Positions 37,093-46,919 of a stretch of 64,000 nt of DNA are shown in pieces. The notes beneath the pieces were generated by a model. That model saw only the letters and a list, made by a program, of their open reading frames with translations. It had not been told where the DNA came from and made no database searches. The stretch comes from Cytobacillus solani (GTDB lineage Bacteria > Bacillota > Bacilli > Bacillales > Cytobacillaceae). The translations under genes were made by a program, and so were the position numbers. The stretch is taken from the NCBI RefSeq assembly GCF_001420595.1, contig NZ_LJIX01000006.1:4244857-4308856 (forward strand), read 5' to 3'. Numbering within the stretch: position 1 is the stretch's first letter; the number at the start of each line of letters is the position of its first letter.

Positions 37093-37973
37093 TTAAAAGA
37101 ACTGCTTATATAACTCACGTCTTAAATGTCCACTTAGATAAGCGTAAACTCGGGTGGTTTCACTCTTTTCGTGTCCCATTAAATTCTGTATGTCCTCTAA
37201 TGGTGCTTCATTATTTATAAGTGTAGTTGCATAGCTATGCCTAAGTTGATGTGGATGAATGCACTTATTTATTCCACCTCTCTTTGAGACTTTTTTTATC
37301 ACATATCTCATCTGTGCAATACTCATTCGATGAGGTGCTCGAATCGTTACAAACAGAGCTTGTTGATCATCCGTTCTTTCTTCGAAATATCTTTTTAACC
37401 AAATACTACATCGCGTGTTAAAATACACTTCTCTTTCTTTTTTCCCTTTTCCAAAAACGATAACAGACTGTTCGGCAAAGTTGATGGAATGCTTATCTAG
37501 GTTTACGACTTCTCCAATCCTACATCCGGTTGAATACATGAACTCAAATAACGCTTTCTCAAAAGTAGTATTACAGGCTTCACGAAGTAATTCAATTTCC
37601 TCTTCTTTTAAAAACTTAGGAATTCTACTCTCCGGCTTTGATTCTTTAATGGTAGATAGCAGGTTAATTGAAACATACTTCTCTTCTTGAGCCCATTTAA
37701 ACAACGTTTTATAAAACGTATCTGATGGCAGAGACTAGATGCATTTAACTCAGCTGCAACTTCTCCCAGATATAGTTTAATAGATTCTGTTGTAATATCA
37801 GTAATCCTGTTATCTCCAAAGTATTTGATCAACAAGTATATTTGCACTTTATATACCTTTAATGTTTGAGAAGAATATCCCTGTATTTGTTTATCTGATT
37901 TATATAGATTCCAGGCTTCAGATACAAGCATAATGAACAACTCCCCGATCGTCCTTTTACTAACAGTATTCAC
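37093..37973 (-). pseudogene. Tyrosine recombinase (XerC/D-like), frameshifted
   Basis: The N-terminal SAM-like domain (LYKSDKQIQGYSSQTLKVYKVQIYLLIKYF) and the catalytic domain (GCRIGEVVNLDKHSI, HPHQLRHSYAT, GHEKSETTRVYAYLS, giving R, HxxR, H and Tyr) lie in different frames that cross near 37690-37730. All catalytic residues remain. A downstream start at 37704 could make a catalytic-only 203-residue protein. Paralogue of the 27310-27841 remnant. Confidence 0.8.
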
Positions 37974-38164
37974 CTGAAAACTCTAAAATATACTAGTTTT
38001 ATAGTATATTATTAAGTAATTGCCCCAGTTAGTTCATTAAGAAATGCGATTCTTATTAAAGAATTGCGACCGATAGTTGAACAAAGGAGTTATTTTAAAA
38101 GAATTCTTCTTATAAATGTTCTTCAATTAAATCTATTCTCTTACAGCCAATTAATCTCTATTGT

Positions 38165-39046
38165 TTATTCGTTATTTCTTTGCTGTAGTAAAAATAATGC
38201 TAGACCGATTAAGATGAGTGCGATACCCATACCTTGTTGTAATGAAATGACCTCATCCAAAATAAAATAAGCGAGTATACAAGTTCCAATTGTCTCTCCT
38301 AATATACTCATTGAAATAATTGAAGTACTTAGCCATTTCAACAACCAATTGAAAATTGTTTGCCCTAAAATTGTTGCAATAAACGCTAATCCAATAAAGG
38401 ACCACCATGTTTGTACAGAATAATTGAAGAAGGGGGTTTGCTGACTGAATGCAAAAACACCTAAAAGTAGTGTACTGCTCCCATAACTAATAACTGAATA
38501 TGGGATAAGGGATAGCCTTTTACGCACATGCTGACCAATGAAGAAGTAGGCTGTTATGATGCCTGCCGCGATAAAAGCAAGTATATCGCCAAATAATGCC
38601 TGACCACTAATTTGAAAATCTCGCCATCCAATGACAATACTTCCGGCAATCGCGACGAGGCAGCCTGCTATAGCCCCTTTGCTAAATCGCTCTTTGAATA
38701 AAAAATAGCCGCCAACCATCGAAAAGAGTGGCTGTAATGTGACGATAACCGTCGAGCTTGCTACAGATGTGTAATTTAATGATTCAAACCACAATACATA
38801 ATGGGCTGCTAGAAATACACCTGATAATAATCCAAGTCCCCATTGTTTTTTTGACAACAACCGTAATTCTTGTCTGTTCTTTTTATTAACTAATAAAAAT
38901 GGCAAAAGCATTACTGCTGCAAAAAGCATCCGATAAAATGCTGTAATTGTCACGGGTGCATCTGCTAATTTCACAAAGATCGCTGAAGTCGATAATGCAA
39001 ATACGCCCAAAAATAGAGTTATGTAAGAAATAAGTGGTGATTTCAA
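38165..39046 (-). CDS. EamA/DMT-family transporter
   Basis: A 293-residue protein with ten hydrophobic helices in two EamA repeats (SAIFVKLADAPVTITAFYRML; SILGETIGTCILAYFILDE). It begins at TTG 39044-39046 with GGGGGG 8 bases upstream. EamA proteins export amino acids or other metabolites. Divergent from the XRE-cupin regulator, its likely controller. Confidence 0.87.
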   Translation of the reverse strand: MKSPLISYITLFLGVFALSTSAIFVKLADAPVTITAFYRMLFAAVMLLPFLLVNKKNRQELRLLSKKQWGLGLLSGVFLAAHYVLWFESLNYTSVASSTVIVTLQPLFSMVGGYFLFKERFSKGAIAGCLVAIAGSIVIGWRDFQISGQALFGDILAFIAAGIITAYFFIGQHVRKRLSLIPYSVISYGSSTLLLGVFAFSQQTPFFNYSVQTWWSFIGLAFIATILGQTIFNWLLKWLSTSIISMSILGETIGTCILAYFILDEVISLQQGMGIALILIGLALFLLQQRNNE

Positions 39047-39214
39047 TTCTGTTTCCCCCCTAGATGTTCGTTTACAATAATAAAATTAATACATTATAAT
39101 GTACAAACGTAAGTATAAAATATTTATGTAATCGATAAAAGTACTAATTCTCCATGTTTAGTATGTCAGCACAAAATGAATGAAACATACATTATTTTAG
39201 AAAGGATCTTTACT

Positions 39215-39775
39215 ATGACCAATCATCGCCTCGGGCAAACGGTATTAAATTATCGTAAAAAGAATGGTATGACAATTCGTGAGTTCGCCGAATATGCAGG
39301 AATTAGCACTTCACTTATTAGCCAAATAGAAAGAGGACAAGCAAATCCCTCGTTAAGTGTACTAAAACTGATTGCGCAAGCATTAAATGTGCCACTCTTT
39401 ACCCTCTTCATTAATGAAATTGATACAGATTCGCTCATTTCGAGAAAACATGATCGAAAGAAAGTATATCGCGAGAATAGTGATCATATTGTCTATGATG
39501 TGTTAACACCAGACTTCATGAAAGCACATATTGAACTCTTAATGATGGATTTAAAGGCACACGCAAGCACTACAGAAAGTCACTATTCACACGACAACCA
39601 AGAAGAAATTGCTGTCGTAATGAAAGGACAAGCGTACGTTGAACTAGAAGGCACAGAATATTTTTTAAATGAAGGAGATGTCGTACGCATTCCACCGAAT
39701 GTTAAACACCGATTTTTGAACAAAAGTGATGAACCGAATCATATTTTATTCGTACTAACTCCAGCATTAGTTTAA
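39215..39775 (+). CDS. XRE-cupin transcriptional regulator
   Basis: A 186-residue protein: an N-terminal HTH_3 (GMTIREFAEYAGISTSLISQIERGQANPS) and a C-terminal cupin_2 (HSHDNQEE-like HYSHDNQEEIAVV, GDVVRIPPNVKHRF). ATG 39215 has AAAGGAT upstream. XRE-cupins regulate amine, amino acid or efflux genes; here the divergent EamA gene is the natural target. Confidence 0.87.
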   Translation: MTNHRLGQTVLNYRKKNGMTIREFAEYAGISTSLISQIERGQANPSLSVLKLIAQALNVPLFTLFINEIDTDSLISRKHDRKKVYRENSDHIVYDVLTPDFMKAHIELLMMDLKAHASTTESHYSHDNQEEIAVVMKGQAYVELEGTEYFLNEGDVVRIPPNVKHRFLNKSDEPNHILFVLTPALV

Positions 39776-39799
39776 ATAGCCCTCCCCAACTTTATTTTT

Positions 39800-40015
39800 C
39801 TGGTTGACCTTTTTGTTTATGGTCTTATTATTACGGTAGTCGGGGTAGAACGTCGCACCCGTGGAACTCGATTCCGTCAGCTAAACTGTTCACCCCCTAC
39901 TTGTATAAACATGTTTCAGGCTGGTTGGGACAAAGATCCCGTTTAACAAGCGAACCTATGACATTACAAGGAGCTATAGGGGTTACCGACTAATTTGTAT
40001 TTCTAGGAGGAGGAG
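39800..40015 (+). ncRNA. Candidate bridge-RNA region of the IS110 element
   Basis: IS110-group elements encode their bridge RNA in the 5' non-coding end. This 240-base leader has no ORF and several GC-rich paired-looking stretches, with GTCGGGGTAGAACGTCGCACC early and AGGGGTTACCGACTAA late. RNA assignment is from family knowledge, not shown by the sequence. Confidence 0.35.
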
Positions 40016-40022
40016 AAAAGTA

Positions 40023-41254
40023 ATGAATCCAGTGATTGGTCTGGATGTATCAAAAGGAGAAAGTCAGGTTCAAGCGTTTTTAGATAAAGGTAAACCATAT
40101 CGCAAGAGTTTTAGTATTACGCACGATATTCAAGGTTTAGGATGCTTATTAGAATTCCTTCAAAATGTGGAAAAGACTGCTGGTGGTCATCAACCTTCGG
40201 TTGTTTTAGAATCAACTGGTCATTATCATATTCCCGTCATTCAGTTTCTAGAGGAACAAAATTATGTTTATATTATTGTCAATCCACTTATCTCACATAG
40301 AGCCAAGAGCTCAAGCCTACGAAAGGTAAAAACAGATGCAATTGATGCTTATCACCTTTGTGAACAGTTTTATAAATAGGAGCTAGAACCTTACAAGAAG
40401 CGTGGAGTTCAACTATTAAACCTTCGTAATCTAACAAAACAACAAGAGAGTATTGGGGAAATATCAGCTAAAACAAAGATACAACTTCATTCTTTAATTG
40501 ATCAGGTTTTCCCTGTGTATCGGGGGTATTTGGAAGCCTATATTCGAAAGTGTCATTGCTTACTTTACTAGAATTCCCTACTTCTAAAGCTGTATTAAGT
40601 GTGAGTGAAAAAGAGTTAACGGATAAAATAGCTTCATTATGTACGAGTCGTTCGGAGTCTTGGTCAAAGGAAAAGGCACAGAAGTTAAGAGAAGCAGCCC
40701 TTCGTGATCCTTTTCAAAACAATCTCTACGAAAGTCATATTTTTAACCTTGAAATCTTGGGCATGATTGTTCTTTAATACCAAGAGCATCTATCCAATAT
40801 TGCGGATGAAATAGATGCCCTCGCTAGTGAAATTGAAGAATATGAAATCCTTCAACCTATCCCTAGAGTCGGAGAAAAAATCGCTGCAACGATTATTTCT
40901 GAAATCGGAGAGATAGATCGGTTTAATGATGCCAAGAAGTTAGTTGCATTCGCTGGAATAGATCCTAGTGTGTACTGAAAGTTTACTGCATCGGTAAACC
41001 GTATAACCAAACGGGGCTCATGTAGGCTTCGCCACGCCTTGTATATGGCTGTTCAAAGTGGTTTTCGGGATTCCCGAAAAAAGAAAACGACTGATGAAAT
41101 CATTCCACGTAATAGAAGACTACGAGAGTTTTACGATAAGAAACGAGAAGAAGGAAAACCCTTTAGAGTAGCGATTATTGCATGTGTAAACAAACTCTTA
41201 CATTGGATTTACGCCTTACTAAAAAGCAGAACCTTTTTCCAAGATATAGCTTAG
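40023..41254 (+). pseudogene. IS110-family transposase, broken
   Basis: Starts MNPVIGLDVSKGESQVQAFLDKG (DEDD Asp) with VVLESTGHYH and KTDAIDAYHL. It is interrupted by an in-frame TAG after EQFYK (40377), a frameshift near 40545, TAA at 40777 and TGA in PSVY*KF (about 40976), then continues LRHALYMAVQSGFRD to the C-terminus. The catalytic Ser region is degraded. Confidence 0.85.
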
Positions 41255-41389
41255 GAACTATACCTAACTAAATACAACAAAACCTTCCAATTACTATACA
41301 ACGGAAGGTTATTTGGCATGAACATTTTTAGTATATCATGAGGTTATTAAACTTTTTATTGAAAAATGTCGACAAACTATTAGCTGGTT

Positions 41390-41759
41390 TAGCTCAATAA
41401 TTATATGTTCCAAACCATCACAATTATTCGCCATCCTTATTAGTTCAATCATTAGTAATTTTCCCAAACCCTTACCTTTACCTTCTGGTGATACATATAT
41501 CCCGAAAACATACCCTTTATGACTAGTTTTGAGACTGTTTTCACGTATAAAAGAAACTATTAACTAACGAACCATTTTAATTAAAAGCATCTAGAATAAA
41601 TCTATCCTTAACTGATTTTAATCGCTCTGCAACAGATTCTAGTGAGAATTTCACTTCTCTCTTATATGTTGAACCAAATGCTTCTGAATTGATTTTTAAC
41701 GGACTCAATCGTGCATCTTGGTATAAACTGATCTTTATTTTAGAGTTACAGATTTTCAA
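41390..41759 (-). pseudogene. GNAT acetyltransferase, frameshifted and cut by IS110
   Basis: The N-terminal piece (41759-41577) reads YQDARLSPLKINSEAFGSTY; after a frameshift FIRENSLKTSHKGYVFGIYV and SPEGKGKGLGKLLMIELIRM follow (motif A GKGKGLG). The gene ends abruptly at the IS110 right end near 41395, so the last strand is missing. Confidence 0.75.
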
Positions 41760-41810
41760 GTACTTGCTGCATTTACCCAGGAAGTAAAGTTTAGTAAATT
41801 AAAGAAATCT

Positions 41811-41982
41811 AAAAAAGAGGCTGGGACATAAGGTTTTCAGCAAATGAAAAAACCGAACTATTATTTGAAACTCTATTTTAGAGCTTCAGAGTAGTTCGGT
41901 TTTTATTATTTTTCACGTGTTTAGTAAAGTATATTATTCGGATTTAGAAGTGGATAATTTAGTTTTGTCCCGGCCTCTTTTT
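41811..41982. repeat. MITE-like element with nested hairpins
   Basis: Outer arms AAAAAAGAGGCTGGGACA (41811-41828) and TGTCCCGGCCTCTTTTT (41966-41982) flank an inner perfect stem AAAAACCGAACTA/TAGTTCGGTTTTT (about 41848-41904). No ORF. It sits between the GNAT pseudogene and the GyrI-like gene, and could act as a bidirectional terminator. Confidence 0.7.
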
Positions 41983-42000
41983 AAAATTAAGTCTCAAAAC

Positions 42001-42456
42001 CTAACTGTTAATTGGCACCCACAATTCAACTTCGGCATTCATTGGATCTCCATTCAAAAGAACTTCAAGAATTTCTTTTCCGTTATATTTTGAAGCATTG
42101 TCTTCATTTGTAAAAAACTCATTTTCAAGTTTATCAAATAAGAGCCTCGAAATTCCATCATTTTTAGTAAGTACTACATAAGATTGTGAAGATATTTCTA
42201 AGATTTCATATCTGTCATTATAATCATCTGATACAACACCCGCAAAGTATTTTATTCCGTTATCTATTGGAATAATAACTGCATATCCTTTTTTATCTGT
42301 TGAAATAGGCATAAGTTCTTTCATCATGCCTTGATTAAACAATTCCTTATAGAACTCTGTTTTTTCTTTCGAGTAATTTTCATCATTTACTCCTTGCCCT
42401 TGTATCTCAATACTCCTACCAATTAATTTAAATGTTTCTCTGCTTTTAACTTTCAT
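42001..42456 (-). CDS. GyrI-like effector-binding domain protein
   Basis: A 151-residue protein of the AraC_E_bind/GyrI-like fold (FKLIGRSIEIQGQGVNDEN; YAVIIPIDNGIKYFAGVVSDDY; VELWVPI at the end). Stand-alone ligand-binding members occur beside regulators. ATG 42456 is 9 bases after GGGGG (an ATG two codons earlier is only 3 away). Divergent from the WYL regulator. Confidence 0.75.
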   Translation of the reverse strand: MKVKSRETFKLIGRSIEIQGQGVNDENYSKEKTEFYKELFNQGMMKELMPISTDKKGYAVIIPIDNGIKYFAGVVSDDYNDRYEILEISSQSYVVLTKNDGISRLLFDKLENEFFTNEDNASKYNGKEILEVLLNGDPMNAEVELWVPINS

Positions 42457-42552
42457 GGTCATTAACCCCCTTTGTTTTATGCTATAATCTTATCAAAGGT
42501 AATATGACAACTGTATGTCATATTAAAAAAGAAAATTTGTGAGGTAGATTTT

Positions 42553-43449
42553 ATGAAAATAGATAGGCATATGGGAATAATTTCTTACCTAATAGACCAT
42601 AAAAAAACAACAGCTAAAGAATTATCTGAAAAATTCAATGTAAACATAAGAACAATTATGAGAGATATAGACGACCTTACTTTGTCTGGAATACCTCTGT
42701 ATTGTGAAAAAGGTAAAAATGGTGGTATATATTTGAGCGATTCAGTTGAGTTAAATAAACCTCCGTTGTCGAAAACGGAGTTGATGTCAATTGAAACAAG
42801 TTTAAAAAGCAGGCTACAAGTACTAGATGATAACTCAACGTTTAATGCAATACTAAAGTTAAATAAAATTGGAGAAACTCCAGATTTTGAAATAGACTTG
42901 TCTCTTTCAAAAGGAAATACAGAGTTAAGAAAACTTGTTTTGGATTTACTTTCATCTATACGAAATAATGAATTGATTAGTTTTAACTATATAAATTCAC
43001 AAGGTGAAGAATCAAAAAAGACTACTGAACCATATAGAGTTGTATATAAAGACAAAAGCTGGTACATGGACGCCTATTGTTATTCCACAGAACGATTTAA
43101 TATTTACAAACTTGCAAGAATGTCAAACCTTAGTATCATAGGCACTTTCTCGAAAAGAGAATATCGACCACTCTCCTATAATGGAGGTGAATGGATGGAA
43201 AAAAATAAAGTTCGAGTTACTCTATTAGTAAATAAATTAGTTATTGATAAATTCTTAGAATTACTAGGTAGAGAAAACATTAAGAATGTAGATGATACAT
43301 GGTATTCTGTAATCTATCCTCTAAATGATAATGTATTTGGATATAATACTCTTCTAAGTTATGGTAAATTCGTCAAAGTTGTATCGCCTGCTTCATTTTT
43401 TAACAATTTTATAAAATATATGGATGAGGTAAGAAATTTTTATAGATAA
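42553..43449 (+). CDS. HTH-WYL transcriptional regulator
   Basis: A 298-residue YafY-type regulator: an N-terminal HTH_11 (IISYLIDHKKTTAKELSEKFNVNIRTIMRDIDDL), a WYL domain (EPYRVVYKDKSWYMDAYC, FNIYKLARM) and a WCX-type C-terminus. Start ATG 42553 has GAGGT. Divergent from the GyrI-like gene across 90 bases; probably controls it. Confidence 0.87.
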   Translation: MKIDRHMGIISYLIDHKKTTAKELSEKFNVNIRTIMRDIDDLTLSGIPLYCEKGKNGGIYLSDSVELNKPPLSKTELMSIETSLKSRLQVLDDNSTFNAILKLNKIGETPDFEIDLSLSKGNTELRKLVLDLLSSIRNNELISFNYINSQGEESKKTTEPYRVVYKDKSWYMDAYCYSTERFNIYKLARMSNLSIIGTFSKREYRPLSYNGGEWMEKNKVRVTLLVNKLVIDKFLELLGRENIKNVDDTWYSVIYPLNDNVFGYNTLLSYGKFVKVVSPASFFNNFIKYMDEVRNFYR

Positions 43450-43742
43450 TAGTTTTAATTAATTAACTTCAAATGAATGAAAAGATAAAAACATGGGGAT
43501 TAGAGTCTTTAAAGCAAGGATAATAAAAAATGGATAATACAATATTTACTATACCATTACAGAAAATTTTTTCTTCCTATACAAGATGTTGCTTTGTATC
43601 TTTTGGATAAAAATTTAAGGGGTAGTAATAAAACAGTTAGAAAGTATGCATACATACATGGTGATTATTTACGTTATTTAAAAATGCTGAAGATACATTA
43701 TTATTCGGATGATGAGGATTCAAGAATTGTCATATATGCAAT
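43450..43742. other. Unassigned spacer with a possible coding scrap
   Basis: An open frame reads LPIQDVALYLLDKNLRGSNK and TVRKYAYIHGDYLRYLK before joining IS110 sequence at about 43743. It could be an N-terminal recombinase piece, but I cannot assign it. Confidence 0.3.
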
Positions 43743-44035
43743 CGTTGTATATGGCTGTCCTATGTGGCATTCGTGATGCAAGAAAGCAAAAAACGACTGA
43801 TAAGATTATCCCTAGAAACAAGAAATTACGCAGCTTTTATGATAAAAACGAGAAGAAGGAAAACCTTTTAGAGTAGCTATCATTGCATGCGTAAATAAAC
43901 TTTCCAAGATATAGATTAACCACTACATCTATCAATAAAATGAAAAACCTTCCAAAATAAATGAAGTGGAAGGCTATTTGTTATGAACATTTTTTAGTAT
44001 AACATGAAGATTAATGGTTTTTTAATGAAAAATGT
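43743..44035 (+). mobile_element. IS110-group 3'-end remnant
   Basis: Begins LYMAVLCGIRDARKQKTTDK in one frame, shifts, and ends with the family tail (AACCTTCC...GGAAGG, then ATTTTTTAGTATAACATGA). Only the transposase C-terminus and RE remain. Confidence 0.75.
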
Positions 44036-44116
44036 AGACAAACCACAGAAAAATTCGCAATTTTCGTTAAACTAATCTTTCATACGAATCTGCCCGTTCA
44101 AAAAGCTTCTTCAACA

Positions 44117-44575
44117 ATCTCCCTCAATAAAGAATGTAAAATCTAACGATTTTTCGTGTTTTCTTAGATTTTCATAGTAATTTGTTTCAAAGATTATCTT
44201 CTGTATGGATAAAGTTGGGTTACAAAGATAAAATTGGGCATTTGAAGAAAAAAGACTCATAGTTTACTAACCAACACCTTACAGAAATTGGGTTACTAGT
44301 AAAAATATGATACTACTGGTGGATGTCAGTTGCGCTGGCCCACAAGGTCCTTGCCCGAAGTATTGTTGCTTTACTGACTAATCCGTGCTCCAAATGTTCC
44401 TACACCTTTAGTATCTAACTACTTAATCTAATCTAAAACATAATCAACCGGCTATTTTTACATTCTTTGATACTGCCATATGAGGAATAGCACTCCTTAT
44501 TCTAAGTATTTCATTTTTGGTATCTAACGTAAAATCTTTGCCTTTCTTTTTTTCTGTATTAATATTTTTATAAAT
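44117..44575 (-). mobile_element. IS1111-group 3'-end remnant
   Basis: The transposase C-terminus KGKDFTLDTKNEILRIRSAI then PHMAVSKNVKIAG (stop at 44444) is followed on the minus strand by a 330-base non-coding tail that matches the intact element at 46766-47174. A block around 44315-44405 (GGTGGATGTCAGT; TTGCCCGAAGT; CTGACTAATCCGTGCT) is almost identical. It directly abuts the cytidine deaminase stop. Confidence 0.75.
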
Positions 44576-44588
44576 ACTTAGTAACCAA

Positions 44589-44987
44589 TTACCACTCTCT
44601 GCCTCGAGTGGCTTTCCAGTCATACGGCAAAATCTCTTTCAATAAAACAAGCGTGTCATTTTCAACCTCTACAACAGCTTCTAAATTTCCTTTTGAAAGC
44701 TGACTGATCAACTCACGGCACCGTCCACAAGGTGGAACAGCATTTCCTTCCGAGTCAACTGCAACTAAAGCTTTTATTTGAAATTCGCTATTTTTCAACA
44801 TGTCTGCAACCGCTGCATGCTCTGCACAAAAACCCATGGAACAAGCTGTATCTATGCTAATTCCTGTATAGATATTACCATCTACGGTTTCAATGGCTGC
44901 ACCAACACCTCCGTACTCAACAAAATCATTTAATTCTGTAGGTGAAGTAACTGCAGTTGCAATCTTTTTTAATTCCTTATGATTCAT
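44589..44987 (-). CDS. Cytidine deaminase family protein (blasticidin-S-deaminase-like)
   Basis: A 132-residue zinc deaminase: CAEHAAVADML (ligand Cys and catalytic Glu) and PPCGRCRELI (PCxxC zinc ligands). The N-terminus MNHKELKKIA and the acidic C-terminus resemble small CDA/Bsd-like enzymes. Start ATG 44987 has GGAGG 9 bases upstream; a longer frame is not supported. Deaminates cytidine or a nucleoside analogue. Confidence 0.88.
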   Translation of the reverse strand: MNHKELKKIATAVTSPTELNDFVEYGGVGAAIETVDGNIYTGISIDTACSMGFCAEHAAVADMLKNSEFQIKALVAVDSEGNAVPPCGRCRELISQLSKGNLEAVVEVENDTLVLLKEILPYDWKATRGREW

Positions 44988-45203
44988 AAGTGTAAACCTC
45001 CTTTTATACAAATATATTTTATCTTCATCACCATATAATACCATTCCTTTTCATTGAATAGATAATTCTAAATGATACTCCTCTCTAGTAAATGAGTATA
45101 GAATGATAATTTCTCGTATAAATCCTTATCTCTTGGATTTTTACCTGAAACGTGTAAATTTAACCCATCCTTCAGCGGGGTAACTTATTCTATTTTCTAA
45201 TGC

Positions 45204-45234
45204 AAAAACACCCCAAGGTTTTTTCGAAGGTGTT
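45204..45234 (-). terminator. Terminator of the GNAT gene
   Basis: AACACC/GGTGTT stem; the minus strand continues GGGGTGTTTTTG. Confidence 0.5.
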
Positions 45235-45393
45235 CGGGAGGCACCCTCAAAATAAGCAGAGATTTGATTTTGACAAGAAGAGACAACGACTGTTTATATG
45301 GACCAGGATTTTATTAAGCGAAATGATTCCCTAAATTAAAAACCGATTTTTTATTGGAAGAGCGAGCGTAACAAATATTAACCCGGACCTATC

Positions 45394-46137
45394 CTACTCG
45401 GACTCTCCGACCGTGCAGTCAGGGGAAATCACATCCCACTTTCCAAACAGCGTTAAACCAGCTGCTTTAGCTAGTACCGTAGAAGCCTCGTTATCAAGCT
45501 GACATCTGTACTGTGGTTCATATCCCTGCTCAAAGGCGTACTTACAGATTGAACGCACCACTTTGCGTGCATGACCTTTTCCTCTAAAAAGTGTCAGAGT
45601 TAGGACGCCGAGATCCGCAATTTGCACATCTTCTTCCCAAGGATACATGCTGGCAGCACAGACCAAACGGTTTTGATCAAAAGACCCAAACACTGCCCAG
45701 TGATCCAACTCCACATAAGCATCATCCAAGTCTTGTTCCGAGGCGGAGGATTCGAACTCTGAGAAAACCACATCATCTTGTTCTGTTAATTGGCGCAATG
45801 TACCTTCCAGGCTTTCTTGCAGCAAGACGTTCTTTTCTGCTTCTGAAAAATAAAAAAGATAGTCTGCGCCATGCAGTGTGACTCCTGCTTCATTCAATTT
45901 CTGACGGAAGACCAGCTCAGACAGTTCATGTCCTTTAGAAAGGTCTAACTTATCGACCATCACAGGCGTTAGGACTGCCAAAACCCGGCCGTCAGTAATT
46001 TCCAGCACCATGACTCGACTGTCTTGGCTCAGGTCAGGGTTGATGGTGACCGTAAAGATTTCATCCCTGTAGATAACGTCTCCATTTAAAAATTGCGATT
46101 TCTAATAGTCAGTTATCGTTTGTGAAAATAACGTCAT
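45394..46137 (-). CDS. GNAT acetyltransferase with in-frame TAG at codon 12
   Basis: From ATG 46137 (GGGGG 8 bases upstream) the frame reads MTLFSQTITDY, TAG (46104-46102), then KSQFLNGDVIYRDEIFTVTINPDL and an unbroken C-terminal GNAT domain (DLGVLTLTLFRGKGHARKVVRSIC, motif A RGKGHA). Without readthrough, translation could restart at ATG 46011, giving 205 residues that still hold the whole GNAT domain. Visibly more GC-rich than its neighbours, suggesting recent acquisition. Either a fresh pseudogene or an internally started protein. Confidence 0.65.
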
Positions 46138-46252
46138 ATTTATTACCCCCTATAATTAAAATTCTAATTAAAAATACCATATTTCCCCTATTATTTTCTA
46201 ATCTTTTTGTTTTTCTAACCTTTTTCCATAGTTCCTTCACCTAATTCTAGTA

Positions 46253-46440
46253 AACATCTACTTCAAAGCAGGAGATCCTTCTCCAGATGCAGATTTTTAT
46301 ACATCTTTAATAGAGAGTAACATAAATGGTTATACAATATTTTTAAAGCTGCATCGGATAACGGTGTATCTAGAGTCGTAGTTGCTTCTAGTGCTCAAAC
46401 AGTTGTAGGATATCCACTAGACTTCCATGTAACCGAATGA
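46253..46440 (+). pseudogene. NAD-dependent epimerase/SDR fragment
   Basis: Frame 1 reads GDPSPDADFYTSLIESNING; after a frameshift near 46340 it continues FKAASDNGVSRVVVASSAQT then VVGYPLDFHVTE and TGA. NxxGxxNxxxAA...VxRxVxASS is the extended-SDR epimerase pattern. The N-terminal nucleotide-binding loop and C-terminal half are absent. Confidence 0.6.
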
Positions 46441-46765
46441 TTAGAATTAAATCGATATCATGGAAGTGCTTTTATTTTTTCTAAAAGGCGAAATGAAAAA
46501 ACAGAAAATTCAGGACATATATAGTAGCAATAGTACTGCACAATAAATCTAAAATATCTTTGGATTTTCAGTATTTCACCAAAATAGAAGTTAAAAGGTT
46601 TTTATTGTTTTCTATTTTTAGATTTGCTACAAAAAAAATCCCAAAGATAAGCATAAGGAATATGATTAAAATTATTAGTACTTTCTTACTTATAAATTTA
46701 AACATAAAAACACCTCTTGTCTTTCACCATTCTTCATAACACTCATTATTTCCTTCTTGAATTAA
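46441..46765. other. Intergenic, nothing recognised
   Basis: AT-rich sequence; no ORF with a ribosome binding site or domain motif. Confidence 0.5.
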
Positions 46766-46919
46766 ACTCCCTCAATAAACAAAGTGAAAACTCACGTTTT
46801 CTCAGTATTTTATAGAATGTTATTTTAGAGTAAATGCTCTCTACTATGGTTGGATTTATCTCGTAAGGATAAATTTGGGCTTTCAAAGAAAAAAAGACTG
46901 TTGCTCATTAGCCACGCAT

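Larger units (their letters stand above)
39780..41400 (+). mobile_element. IS110-group insertion sequence, decayed
   Basis: Holds a 240-base 5' non-coding segment, a broken IS110-type transposase and a 3' tail with an AACCTTCC/GGAAGGTT hairpin ending near GACAAACTATTAGCTGGTTT. The tail recurs at about 43930-44035 and 53410-53540. Insertion cut the GNAT gene at its right end. Confidence 0.75.
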
